Positions 1-7,468 of a DNA stretch of 34,400 bases are shown one piece after another. The first letter of the stretch is position 1. Each line of letters opens with the position of its first letter. The DNA lies in the NCBI GenBank assembly GCA_013298865.1, contig JAAFJL010000040.1, positions 1 to 34,400 on the forward strand, in the 5' to 3' direction. The DNA is from Cytophagales bacterium. GTDB lineage: Bacteria > Bacteroidota > Bacteroidia > Cytophagales > Spirosomataceae. Under the pieces are notes generated by a model. That model made no database searches, was not told the DNA's origin, and saw only the letters and a list, made by a program, of their open reading frames with translations. The position numbers and the translations under genes are program-made.

Positions 1-142
1 ATAATTACCTGAATAACAGGTCATTGATTAAATTTAGAAAGGAATTTTGATTCAAGAAGTTTTGAAATTGTTTGTGTGTTTGAACAATACAAAATTACTT
101 GAATAGTTTAGGAATTACAAGGAGGGAAAGAAATCATTCGTG

Positions 143-188
143 AATAATAAAATGAGGTTGTGCAAAAGTCGAATCTTTACACAACCTC
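143..188 (-). terminator. Rho-independent terminator of the 203-733 lipoprotein gene
   Basis: GAGGTTGTG at 154-162 pairs with CACAACCTC at 180-188, and an inner AAAG/CTTT extends the stem. Read on the minus strand, the hairpin lies just after the lipoprotein stop codon and is followed by a T-rich tail (143-153). The first 142 bases of the window hold nothing else I can support. Confidence 0.6.
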
Positions 189-202
189 AAAAATAAGTAG
201 TT

Positions 203-733
203 TTACAATACTCGAACACCAGTAAATTTTCCGTTAGTAATTGTGATTGTTTCTTTATTATCGCTGCTTTTAAGAGTCGCTGAGAACTCTCCTACTATTT
301 TACCAGGTTCTAACAAAGATTTAGAAGCTACGTTTTCTGTAATTTTTACATTTGTTGAAATACCAGTGAGGTTCAGTCCTGATGTAGAATATAGTTTGCC
401 TTGATAAGAGATATTGAGTAGCGTTACAGGCGTACTTGTACCAGAAGCGTAGGTTTTAATGCCCGTCTCAGCTTTCGGGTAGGTAATTCCAATCGAAATT
501 CTGTCGGTATTTTTGTCTTTTGGGTCTTTTTCAATAATAATTGTCTGCGAAACTTGGGTTCCAGAACCACCTGTAAGCGAACCGCAGTAGCTTGCTGACC
601 AGCTTGTGCCATTGATTGTCGCAGAAGCATTTCCATCGGTATCATCAGGAATTACCTCAGCAGTTTTTTTGCAACCAGATAAACTAAAAATGAAAATTGT
701 TGTCGCCAGAAGTGTTTTTGTGAGAGTTTTCAT
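203..733 (-). CDS. Small lipoprotein, DUF6252-like
   Basis: The product is 176 residues if read from the ATG at 733. The open frame extends to a TTG at 763, but the residues from that ATG on (MKTLTKTLLATTIFIFSLSG then Cys) form a clean lipoprotein signal with lipobox LSGC, so the later start is preferred. The mature protein carries an ATINGTSWSA stretch near its N-terminus and a GKFTGVRV end. That is the layout of small beta-rich lipoproteins of Bacteroidota annotated as DUF6252; this family link is from memory and is moderate. The product should be anchored in a membrane facing the periplasm or the surface. Its function is unknown. A terminator follows directly. Confidence 0.7.
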   Translation of the reverse strand: MKTLTKTLLATTIFIFSLSGCKKTAEVIPDDTDGNASATINGTSWSASYCGSLTGGSGTQVSQTIIIEKDPKDKNTDRISIGITYPKAETGIKTYASGTSTPVTLLNISYQGKLYSTSGLNLTGISTNVKITENVASKSLLEPGKIVGEFSATLKSSDNKETITITNGKFTGVRVL

Positions 734-803
734 ATTTTTTTGACTTATAAAGTTGTTTGACAAATCAAAGAAAATAGATAAAAAAATAGCATCAAAACAC
801 GAT

Positions 804-2132
804 TTACTTTACGGTAATTTCCAATTTTCTGGAATAGCGTGCTGAGGTATCACCATTCAATATTCCATAAATTTCATAATCGCCAATGGGAATTGTTTCG
901 GGCAACGTGAATATCCGATAAGTAATTGAGCCATCGCAACAATAAGAAGACTCCCCTTTAAGTAGATATTCCTTCTTAGTTTCAAAATTAATCAATTTTA
1001 AATCCCCTTTGACTGAGGTAAATGCCCACTCAAAAGCAATAAAACTACCCCCAGGTTTAAAAATTAGTTTTTCGTTTAGTTCATAAGGTTTAGGATATTC
1101 ATCTAATGTAGTTGATTTTTTGATTAAAGTTTGAAATGGAACAAGATACTCCGTAATACCCTTCAAGGTAACTTCTCTGTAATATTTATAGTTGCTATTT
1201 TCATAAAAAAATACCCCATAACCTGTATTTGCTAATTTTTCAGGGATATTAAAACTTAGTGTATTGTCGTCGATGTATTTTAATGGATACTCGACCAATT
1301 TATTGCTAAAATCATTTGTTAACCTTATAGTATAGCTTTTTTGAGGGTCGAAATTTATTCCTTCAATTTTATTAAGACTCTCATTATTCAAACTTTTAAA
1401 AACCTGAATCGCAACTTCCTCTCCCCTAACCAATGTCAAATCTAACGTTCTTGTTTCTCTGAATTGAGGATAATTTGTATAAAGTTTTAATGAAACATTG
1501 CCTGTTTTCTTGGTAAAAAATTCAGCACTAAAAACGTCACTATTGGGTTCAAAACCTATTCTGTTGTAGTATTCAAAGCTATTTTTAGTACCTAAATAAA
1601 ATGGTTCTACTTGAAAACCCATAATGCCATTGGGAATATTTGGGAGTCCTAATGTTCCAATATTAGTTAGTCGTACTTTTAAAGTGTTGTACTCAAATGG
1701 GTCAATTGCAATCTCCTTAGTCAATAATTCAGCCTTTAATTCTCCGCTACGTTGCACATATAGGAAGTATTTTTCAGTTTTCCCATCTTTTCTTGTAAGG
1801 GTATATTCTATAGCAGGTTTTCCTTCAAAGAAAACTTTATCTCCAGATTTGGGAGAAATACTTTCGGCTTCATCCGTTAATTTGATAATTGGTGAAGTTT
1901 CATTGCCTACAAAGTTCTCTGGTAAAACCATAACTATCTGATTCTGAGAATCTCCGTTATCAAATTTTACGGTTGAAATTGTTGAACCAACTTCGACATT
2001 CAGATAAAAATCCTTGATTGGAATTGAGTGGCTTGTTACCAAAGTTTGAGGAATCAATTTCTCATCTTTTTTCTGGCAATTCACCATAAAAAAGATGAGA
2101 AAAAATAATGGGATTGATAAGAGGTTTTTCAT
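804..2132 (-). CDS. Tandem lipoprotein paralogue A with DUF5018-like domain
   Basis: A 442-residue protein with an SPII signal (MKNLLSIPLFFLIFFMVN then Cys at 19). Residues of about 40-135 form an Ig-like module with the pattern of DUF5018-type domains (I-x-LP-E, then P-x-SGD, then YTLTRKDGKTEKYFLYV). The remaining residues are beta-rich and unassigned. A YCCDG motif and a PETIPIGDYEIYG stretch near the C-terminus are shared with the next gene upstream. The two genes are 27 bp apart, in the same direction, and share the sequence just before their ATGs, so they arose by tandem duplication and are probably co-transcribed. The role is unknown; surface binding or adhesion is only a guess. Confidence 0.75.
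   Translation of the reverse strand: MKNLLSIPLFFLIFFMVNCQKKDEKLIPQTLVTSHSIPIKDFYLNVEVGSTISTVKFDNGDSQNQIVMVLPENFVGNETSPIIKLTDEAESISPKSGDKVFFEGKPAIEYTLTRKDGKTEKYFLYVQRSGELKAELLTKEIAIDPFEYNTLKVRLTNIGTLGLPNIPNGIMGFQVEPFYLGTKNSFEYYNRIGFEPNSDVFSAEFFTKKTGNVSLKLYTNYPQFRETRTLDLTLVRGEEVAIQVFKSLNNESLNKIEGINFDPQKSYTIRLTNDFSNKLVEYPLKYIDDNTLSFNIPEKLANTGYGVFFYENSNYKYYREVTLKGITEYLVPFQTLIKKSTTLDEYPKPYELNEKLIFKPGGSFIAFEWAFTSVKGDLKLINFETKKEYLLKGESSYCCDGSITYRIFTLPETIPIGDYEIYGILNGDTSARYSRKLEITVK
1721..1984 (-). repeat. Near-identical 264-bp segment shared with 3062-3325 (copy A)
   Basis: Aligning this segment with 3062-3325 without gaps, I count 17 mismatches in 264 positions. It encodes most of the DUF5018-like module. 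The rest of the two genes is much more diverged and carries length differences. Confidence 0.85.
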
Positions 2133-2159
2133 GTTTGTAGGAATGTTTTAAATGGATTT

Positions 2160-3497
2160 TTATTTTATAATTTCTATTTTTTGGGAAAAACGAGCAAAGG
2201 ATACTCCTTTGACAAGACCATAAACCTCATAACTGCCAATAGGAATGGTTTCTGGGATGTTAAATTTTCTAAAAGTAAAAGCTCCATCACAACAATATAC
2301 TGGATCCCCAATAAGTGGATATTCATTTTTGGTTTGAATATTAACGAAGTTCAAATCAGCATGAAAATTGTTTTCTCGAAAAGTATAGAAAGTCTCAGCT
2401 TGTTTGAACTTAAAATTATTTGTAAAACTAAAAACCCACTTCTCCGTAAATATTTTGTAATCACTTATTCTCATAAATAAACTCGGAAAAGGATTCACGT
2501 TGGAATTAGATTGTTTTACCAAAACTTCTTGGGATTTTATTGATTTGTCATCTTCAAGAATATTAACCCTATAACTTAGTACATCTATACTATTAAGTTG
2601 CTTCAATTTAAGTATATTTTCATCTGAAATTTCTAAAGGTATTTCCATTAAAGGTTTAGCTGTAAAATCATTTTCCAAACGAATTTTATACGATTTATTG
2701 GAATCAAAATTTACTCCATCTATTAAATTAAGAGTATCTGTATACAATTTTGAAATATTTTTGACATAACTTTTTCCAAGATTTAATAAAATATTTAAAG
2801 GCATTGATTCACGTCTAATTGGTCGATTTGATACTAATTTGAAGGAGACTTTTCCTGACTTCAAATCCCTCAATTCATAAGTTATTATATTATTGCCTCT
2901 ATTAATATCAGTAAATAAACGTTTTTCACCATTCATATAAGAAATCTCTAAAGTGACGTCCATTCTCGCTCCTTTGATTTCTGATAAAAATAATGTTCCA
3001 ACATTCGATAATTGAAATTGAATTTTAATTGGTATAAATGGGTCAATAATGAATTCTTTCGTCAATAATTCTGCTTTAAATTCTCCGCTATGTTGCACAT
3101 ATAGGAAATATTTTTCAGTTTTCCCATCTTTCCTTGTAAGGGTATATTCTATAGCAGGTTTTCCTTCAAAGAAAACTTTATCCCCAGATTTGGGAGAAAT
3201 ACTTTCGGCTTCATCCGTTAATTTGATGATAGGTAAAATTTCATCGCCCACAAAATTCTCTGGTAAAACAATAACTATCTGATTCTGAGAATCTCCATTA
3301 TCAAATTTTATGGTTGAAATTGTTGCCTTTACATCTGAATTCAATGAAAATTCCTTAATAAATGGATTTACTGCAACTTCGGGGGGAACAACTACCGTTG
3401 GAGGAGTTATTGGAGGTACGACAACCTCCTCCTTTTTACGACAATCCGCCATTAAAAAGAACATTAAAATCGATAGGATTGGCAAAAGGTTTTTCAT
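2160..3497 (-). CDS. Tandem lipoprotein paralogue B with DUF5018-like domain
   Basis: A 445-residue paralogue of the 804-2132 product, with a lipoprotein signal (MKNLLPILSILMFFLMAD then Cys) and a proline/valine-rich linker (residues of about 24-42) that copy A lacks. The DUF5018-like module (about 46-140) is almost identical to copy A, while the middle part (about 150-380) is largely different. The C-terminal YCCDG and PETIPIGSYEVYG stretches are conserved, which suggests a shared fold with a varied central face. This is the first gene of the pair, transcribed divergently from mutS. The ATG at 3497 is preceded by the same short leader as copy A. The function is unknown. Confidence 0.75.
   Translation of the reverse strand: MKNLLPILSILMFFLMADCRKKEEVVVPPITPPTVVVPPEVAVNPFIKEFSLNSDVKATISTIKFDNGDSQNQIVIVLPENFVGDEILPIIKLTDEAESISPKSGDKVFFEGKPAIEYTLTRKDGKTEKYFLYVQHSGEFKAELLTKEFIIDPFIPIKIQFQLSNVGTLFLSEIKGARMDVTLEISYMNGEKRLFTDINRGNNIITYELRDLKSGKVSFKLVSNRPIRRESMPLNILLNLGKSYVKNISKLYTDTLNLIDGVNFDSNKSYKIRLENDFTAKPLMEIPLEISDENILKLKQLNSIDVLSYRVNILEDDKSIKSQEVLVKQSNSNVNPFPSLFMRISDYKIFTEKWVFSFTNNFKFKQAETFYTFRENNFHADLNFVNIQTKNEYPLIGDPVYCCDGAFTFRKFNIPETIPIGSYEVYGLVKGVSFARFSQKIEIIK
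3062..3325 (-). repeat. Near-identical 264-bp segment shared with 1721-1984 (copy B)
   Basis: Partner of the 1721-1984 segment (17 mismatches in 264 positions, no gaps, counted by hand). Together with the shared leader before each ATG it marks the duplication or a later gene-conversion tract. Confidence 0.85.
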
Positions 3498-3581
3498 GTT
3501 TGTAGGAATGTTTATGCAAAAGAAAATGAGCGTTTCTATAAAGACGAAATTTGTAGAAATTGGTTGCAGGAGATTTTTGTT

Positions 3582-3616
3582 TTTGTCTGTGAATTAAAAT
3601 TAATGCTTTAAATTTG
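3582..3616 (+). promoter_or_regulatory. Putative mutS promoter (Bacteroidota-type)
   Basis: TAAATTTG at 3609-3616 fits the TAnnTTTG -7 box, and TTTG at 3582-3585 could serve as the -33 box with a 23-bp spacer. The mutS ATG lies 27 bp downstream. This is a match to the motif only. Confidence 0.45.
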
Positions 3617-3643
3617 TATTCATAGACAAAATAGACCGCTTCA

Positions 3644-6298
3644 ATGGCAAGACCCAAACAAACTTCTGACGCTCAACCAATTCCTGCAAAAAAAACCAAC
3701 GAAACTCCGTTGTCGAAACAATATAATCAGATTAAAATAAAATATCCTGGGGCATTATTGTTGTTTCGTGTTGGTGATTTTTACGAAACTTTCGGGGAAG
3801 ATGCCGTTCGTGCGTCTAAGATTCTGGGAATTGTCCTGACTCGGAGAAACAATGGAAATGCTGATGATCATTTGGCTGGTTTTCCACATCATTCTTTGGA
3901 TACTTATTTGCCAAAATTAGTCCGTGCGGGCGAACGTGTAGCTATTTGTGACCAATTAGAAGACCCTGCCACTGCCAAAGGAATTGTAAAAAGAGGCGTT
4001 ACTGAATTGGTGACACCGGGGGTTTCTTTCAATGATAATGTCTTAGATACAAGACGGAATAATTATTTGGCTGCTATCAGTTTTTCCAATTTTACTACTG
4101 AAATTATTGGTATTTCTTTCTTGGATATTTCTACTGGAGAGTTTCTTTGTTCACAGGGAAATGCGTCTTACATGGAGAAATTATTGCAAGGTTTTATGCC
4201 ATCTGAGGTACTTTTTTGCAAGAAAAACAGACAAGATTTTACAAATATTTTTGGTGATAAATTTAATACTTTTGCTTTAGATGACTGGGCATTTACACAT
4301 GATTTTGCCTATCCATTATTAGTTAATCATTTCAAAACCAATTCATTAAAAGGTTTTGGTGTTGAAAATCTCACTGAAGGAGTCATTGCCGCAGGGGTGA
4401 TTATGCACTACCTTTCTGAGACAGAACACAAGGATATTGGACACATCAATAGAATCAACCGACTGGAGGAAGAAAAGTATGTTTGGTTGGATAAATTCAC
4501 TATCAGAAATCTGGAATTAATCAACGCTCAACAAGAAGGTGGCGTGCCATTGATTCAGATTCTCGATGGTACACTTACGCCCATGGGTGCAAGGTTATTG
4601 CGAAAATGGTTGGTCTTGCCACTAAAGGAAAAGTCTTTAATTGAAGAACGTTTGAATACGGTAGAATTTTTTACCCAAAACTCAGAGTTTCAAGATTTTT
4701 TGTATCAACAAATCAAACCAATTGGAGATTTAGAAAGAGTTATTTCTAAGGTTTCGGCAAGAAGAATTTCGCCACGAGAAATGTTGGTTTTGAAGCGTGC
4801 TTTGATTCAAATAGGACCAATAAAATCAGAATTGAGTAAACAAACTGTTCCAATTTTAAAAAAATACGCCGACCAACTGAACGCTTGTGAGTTTTTATTG
4901 GCAAAAATAGAAACCGAGCTGAGAGAAGACCCTCCGATTGTAATTAATCAGGGCAATATGATTAAAACTGGCATTGATGCAGAGTTGGACAGGCTACACC
5001 AAATTGCTTTTACAGGAAAAGATTTCTTGATTCAACTACAAAATCGTGAGATTGAACGAACAGGAATTACTTCTCTGAAAGTAGCTTTTAATAAGGTTTT
5101 TGGTTATTATTTGGAAGTCACAAATTCGCATAAAGACAAAGTACCTAACGATTGGATTAGGAAACAAACTTTGGTCAATGCCGAGCGTTATATTACCGAA
5201 GAATTGAAAACTTATGAAGATACTATTTTGAATGCGGAGGATAAAATCAATGCGATTGAGTTCAGAATTTTTAATGAATTAGTCAATACTGCGACAGAAT
5301 ATGTACAGCAAATTCAGCAAAATGCTAAAATAATTGCTGTTTTGGATGTGCTGAGTAGCTTTTCGAGGGTAGCTCAGAAAAATAATTATCGCCGTCCGCA
5401 AGTGAATGATGCACGAGTTTTGGACATAAAGGACGGTCGCCATCCTGTGATTGAAAAGCAATTACCTTTAGGAGAAAGTTATGTGCCGAATGATATATAT
5501 TTAGATACTGAAAATCAGCAAATTATCATTATTACTGGTCCGAATATGGCAGGAAAATCTGCCCTTTTGCGACAAACCGCCTTGATAGTTCTCATGGCTC
5601 AAATTGGGTCATTTGTACCAGCTTCAAATGCAGAAATTGGTATAGTTGATAAAATTTTCACTCGTGTCGGAGCAAGTGATAATCTTTCGAGAGGAGAATC
5701 AACTTTTATGGTGGAAATGACAGAAACGGCATCAATTTTGAATAATCTTTCGGAAAGGAGTCTTTTGTTGATGGATGAAATTGGTCGTGGAACAAGTACT
5801 TATGATGGTGTTTCGATTGCTTGGGCGATAGCTGAATATTTGCATAATCATACTCAATTTCGTCCAAAGACACTTTTTGCTACCCATTACCACGAATTAA
5901 ATGAATTAGCGAGTGATTTTTCAAGAATCAAAAACTTCAATGTATCTGTAAAAGAGACGGGTAACAAAATTATCTTTATGCGGAAGTTGAAAGAAGGTGG
6001 ATCGGAACATAGTTTTGGAATTCACGTTGCTCAATTGGCAGGAATGCCCCAAAGTGTAGTGTATCGGGCAAGTGAAATTTTGACTGAATTAGAAAAAAAT
6101 CGTTCTAAAGAACAACACAGACAGACAATAAAAGAAATGCCTAAACAATCAGTGGCTCAGATGACAATGTTTGGGGTAGAAAAAAATCCAAAATTTGATA
6201 AAATTGAATCCCTTTTGAAGAATATTGACATCAATACCATGTCACCGATTGAGGCTTTATTGAAACTGAATGAAGTAAAAAAGGCATTGGAAAAGTAA
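3644..6298 (+). CDS. mutS: DNA mismatch repair protein MutS
   Basis: An 884-residue MutS of normal bacterial length. It recognises base mismatches and small loops and recruits MutL for methyl-independent mismatch repair in the cytoplasm. The mismatch-binding Phe-x-Glu motif is present in GDFYETF (F46, E48). The ABC-type ATPase domain has Walker A TGPNMAGKS at 631-639, Walker B LLLMDEIGRGTS (D711, E712) and the TLFATHYHEL switch segment. The C-terminus ends with the usual SPIEALLKLNEVKK helix. The ATG at 3644 is preceded by a plausible -7 box, and the N-terminal lysine-rich extension before LSKQYNQ is short and ordinary. All key residues are intact. It is host core genome, outside the island. 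Confidence 0.98.
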   Translation: MARPKQTSDAQPIPAKKTNETPLSKQYNQIKIKYPGALLLFRVGDFYETFGEDAVRASKILGIVLTRRNNGNADDHLAGFPHHSLDTYLPKLVRAGERVAICDQLEDPATAKGIVKRGVTELVTPGVSFNDNVLDTRRNNYLAAISFSNFTTEIIGISFLDISTGEFLCSQGNASYMEKLLQGFMPSEVLFCKKNRQDFTNIFGDKFNTFALDDWAFTHDFAYPLLVNHFKTNSLKGFGVENLTEGVIAAGVIMHYLSETEHKDIGHINRINRLEEEKYVWLDKFTIRNLELINAQQEGGVPLIQILDGTLTPMGARLLRKWLVLPLKEKSLIEERLNTVEFFTQNSEFQDFLYQQIKPIGDLERVISKVSARRISPREMLVLKRALIQIGPIKSELSKQTVPILKKYADQLNACEFLLAKIETELREDPPIVINQGNMIKTGIDAELDRLHQIAFTGKDFLIQLQNREIERTGITSLKVAFNKVFGYYLEVTNSHKDKVPNDWIRKQTLVNAERYITEELKTYEDTILNAEDKINAIEFRIFNELVNTATEYVQQIQQNAKIIAVLDVLSSFSRVAQKNNYRRPQVNDARVLDIKDGRHPVIEKQLPLGESYVPNDIYLDTENQQIIIITGPNMAGKSALLRQTALIVLMAQIGSFVPASNAEIGIVDKIFTRVGASDNLSRGESTFMVEMTETASILNNLSERSLLLMDEIGRGTSTYDGVSIAWAIAEYLHNHTQFRPKTLFATHYHELNELASDFSRIKNFNVSVKETGNKIIFMRKLKEGGSEHSFGIHVAQLAGMPQSVVYRASEILTELEKNRSKEQHRQTIKEMPKQSVAQMTMFGVEKNPKFDKIESLLKNIDINTMSPIEALLKLNEVKKALEK

Positions 6299-6338
6299 TT
6301 ATCAATTTGAAAATCTAATCAACTAAAATAATTTTAAA

Positions 6339-6860
6339 ATGAAAAAGTTAATACTTATTGCATCACTTTGTTTTATTAGTACTGTATCGTTTTCGCAAAA
6401 TAAAGATTGGGCTTTCGGATTTAGAGTCGGCGAACCTGGAGGTATCAATGTTCGTAGATATTTAACCGACGAAAGAGCTATAGAACTTAACATCGGTACA
6501 TTCGGAGCAATTTGGGGAGGCACTCATATCTTTAATGACGGTGAATATCGTAATGTTGGCTTGTCGGTAAATGCTCATTATTTGTACCTAAAAGACATCG
6601 GCAATAGTGGTAGATTCAGAGTACATTATGGCTACGGAGCCCAAGTAAATAAACGCAGATTTTATGCCTATCGTTTTACCAATCCAGATGATTACGAAAA
6701 CAGGACTTCAATTGGGGCATCAGGTACAGCTGGAGCAGAATATTATCTAAAAAGTACTCCCCTATCCATTTTTGCTGATATTGGAGCATTTGGCGAATTA
6801 CTACCAAAACCTTTCTATGTACACATACAAGGTGGCTTAGGAGCAAGATTTAATTTCTAA
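6339..6860 (+). CDS. Small outer-membrane beta-barrel protein
   Basis: A 173-residue protein with a Sec signal peptide (residues 1-20, ending SFSQ) followed by alternating hydrophobic/polar strands rich in Gly and aromatic residues. It ends in LGARFNF, a terminal-Phe strand typical of proteins inserted into the outer membrane by BAM. The size suits an eight-stranded barrel of the OmpA/OmpW type. It starts 40 bp after mutS and could be read through from it, but no functional link is implied. The specific function cannot be told from sequence. It is host sequence, the last protein gene before the tRNA-Ala insertion site. Confidence 0.75.
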   Translation: MKKLILIASLCFISTVSFSQNKDWAFGFRVGEPGGINVRRYLTDERAIELNIGTFGAIWGGTHIFNDGEYRNVGLSVNAHYLYLKDIGNSGRFRVHYGYGAQVNKRRFYAYRFTNPDDYENRTSIGASGTAGAEYYLKSTPLSIFADIGAFGELLPKPFYVHIQGGLGARFNF

Positions 6861-6876
6861 ATAAATGGGTTACAAT

Positions 6877-6907
6877 TTTGATAAGCTGAATTGATTTAGC
6901 AAATTTG
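6877..6907 (+). promoter_or_regulatory. Putative tRNA-Ala promoter
   Basis: TTTG at 6877-6880 and CAAATTTG at 6900-6907 (one mismatch to TAnnTTTG) are separated by 19 bp, the preferred Bacteroidota spacing. They lie 11 bp before the mature tRNA 5' end. Confidence 0.5.
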
Positions 6908-6918
6908 TAAAACAGTAC

Positions 6919-6992
6919 GGGGGATTAGCTCAGTTGGCTAGAGTACTTGCCTGGCAGGCAAGGGGTCGTCGGTTCGAATCCGATATTCTCCA
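6919..6992 (+). tRNA. tRNA-Ala (anticodon GGC)
   Basis: The 74 nt fold as a complete cloverleaf. The acceptor stem GGGGGAT pairs with ATTCTCC and includes the G3-U70 wobble that identifies alanine tRNAs. The D stem is GCTC/GAGT, the anticodon stem CTTGC/GCAAG encloses loop CTGGCAG (anticodon GGC), and the T stem GTCGG/CCGAT encloses TTCGAAT. The discriminator is A73 and CCA is not encoded. From the anticodon loop onward the gene is duplicated at 31754-31795, so the 5' half is chromosomal and the 3' half is supplied by the integrated island. The tRNA remains intact. Confidence 0.95.
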
Positions 6993-6997
6993 CAAAG
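6951..6997. repeat. Left attachment site (attL), 47-bp direct repeat
   Basis: Identical over 47 bases to 31754-31800. It starts at the anticodon loop (CTGGCAG) of tRNA-Ala and ends five bases after the discriminator. The strand-exchange point should lie inside this block, probably at the anticodon loop as for many tRNA-targeting integrases (established for the family, not visible here). Confidence 0.92.
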
Positions 6998-6998
6998 C

Positions 6999-7037
6999 AA
7001 ATGTCTGATAATCAATTGATTGTCAGACATTTTTGTT
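6999..7037 (+). terminator. Terminator after the reconstituted tRNA-Ala
   Basis: A 15-bp stem (6999-7013 with 7018-7032, one T-G pair) closes a four-base AATT loop and is followed by T-rich sequence. It lies on the island side of attL and closely resembles the hairpin after attR (31802-31840), so the island supplies both the tRNA 3' end and a terminator. Confidence 0.8.
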
Positions 7038-7468
7038 TAAATTCGTTTTGATTAAAAATTCTGGTTTAAACATAGTTTAAACATTTTCTTAGATTAAACT
7101 AATCCTAAAATATAACTTCAAAGAAAAAGTTTCTTCTTCGCCAACTACCGACAATTTTACTTTTTGATAAAATTGACCACAACAATAGAAGACTACAAAA
7201 AAGTGTTACTATTTTTTTTATTTTCTCATTTTGATTTCTTCACTTAAAATGTGACCTTTCCTACCGTTAAATAAGTTTTTCTTTCTAATTTTTGCAAAAG
7301 CAAATTTCTTCATTTATCATTGTGCCACTTTACTGTAAATAACTATTTTTTAGACCAAGATAATTATTTGACGTTTAGCCCTTCTTTGTAGTTTTAAATT
7401 TATGTGGTATTCACCATCATTTTACCCTGTCACAGTTCCAAACCAAATTTTTACCAAACACTTACACA
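7038..7468. other. Gene-free left island end, AT-rich
   Basis: About 430 bp without a supportable gene. It holds the twin GTTTAAAC site (7063-7083). The remainder is AT-rich with several T runs and should contain the promoter of the Rhs gene, but I see no convincing TAnnTTTG/-33 pair. The short plus-strand frame from 7402 overlaps the Rhs start and is not believed. Confidence 0.6.
7063..7083. promoter_or_regulatory. Twin GTTTAAAC site, left end (candidate integrase arm site)
   Basis: Two palindromic GTTTAAAC boxes sit 11 bp apart (start to start) in a 21-bp block that matches 31617-31637 at 20 of 21 positions and in the same orientation. It lies 66 bp inside attL. Paired short sites inside both ends of an integrated element are what arm-type integrase or excisionase sites look like; this role is inference. 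Confidence 0.65.

Noticed and set aside
6919-6992. tRNA-Gly (GCC) reading of the tRNA
   Set aside because: The seven-base loop CTGGCAG places GGC at positions 34-36, and the G3-U70 pair marks alanine.
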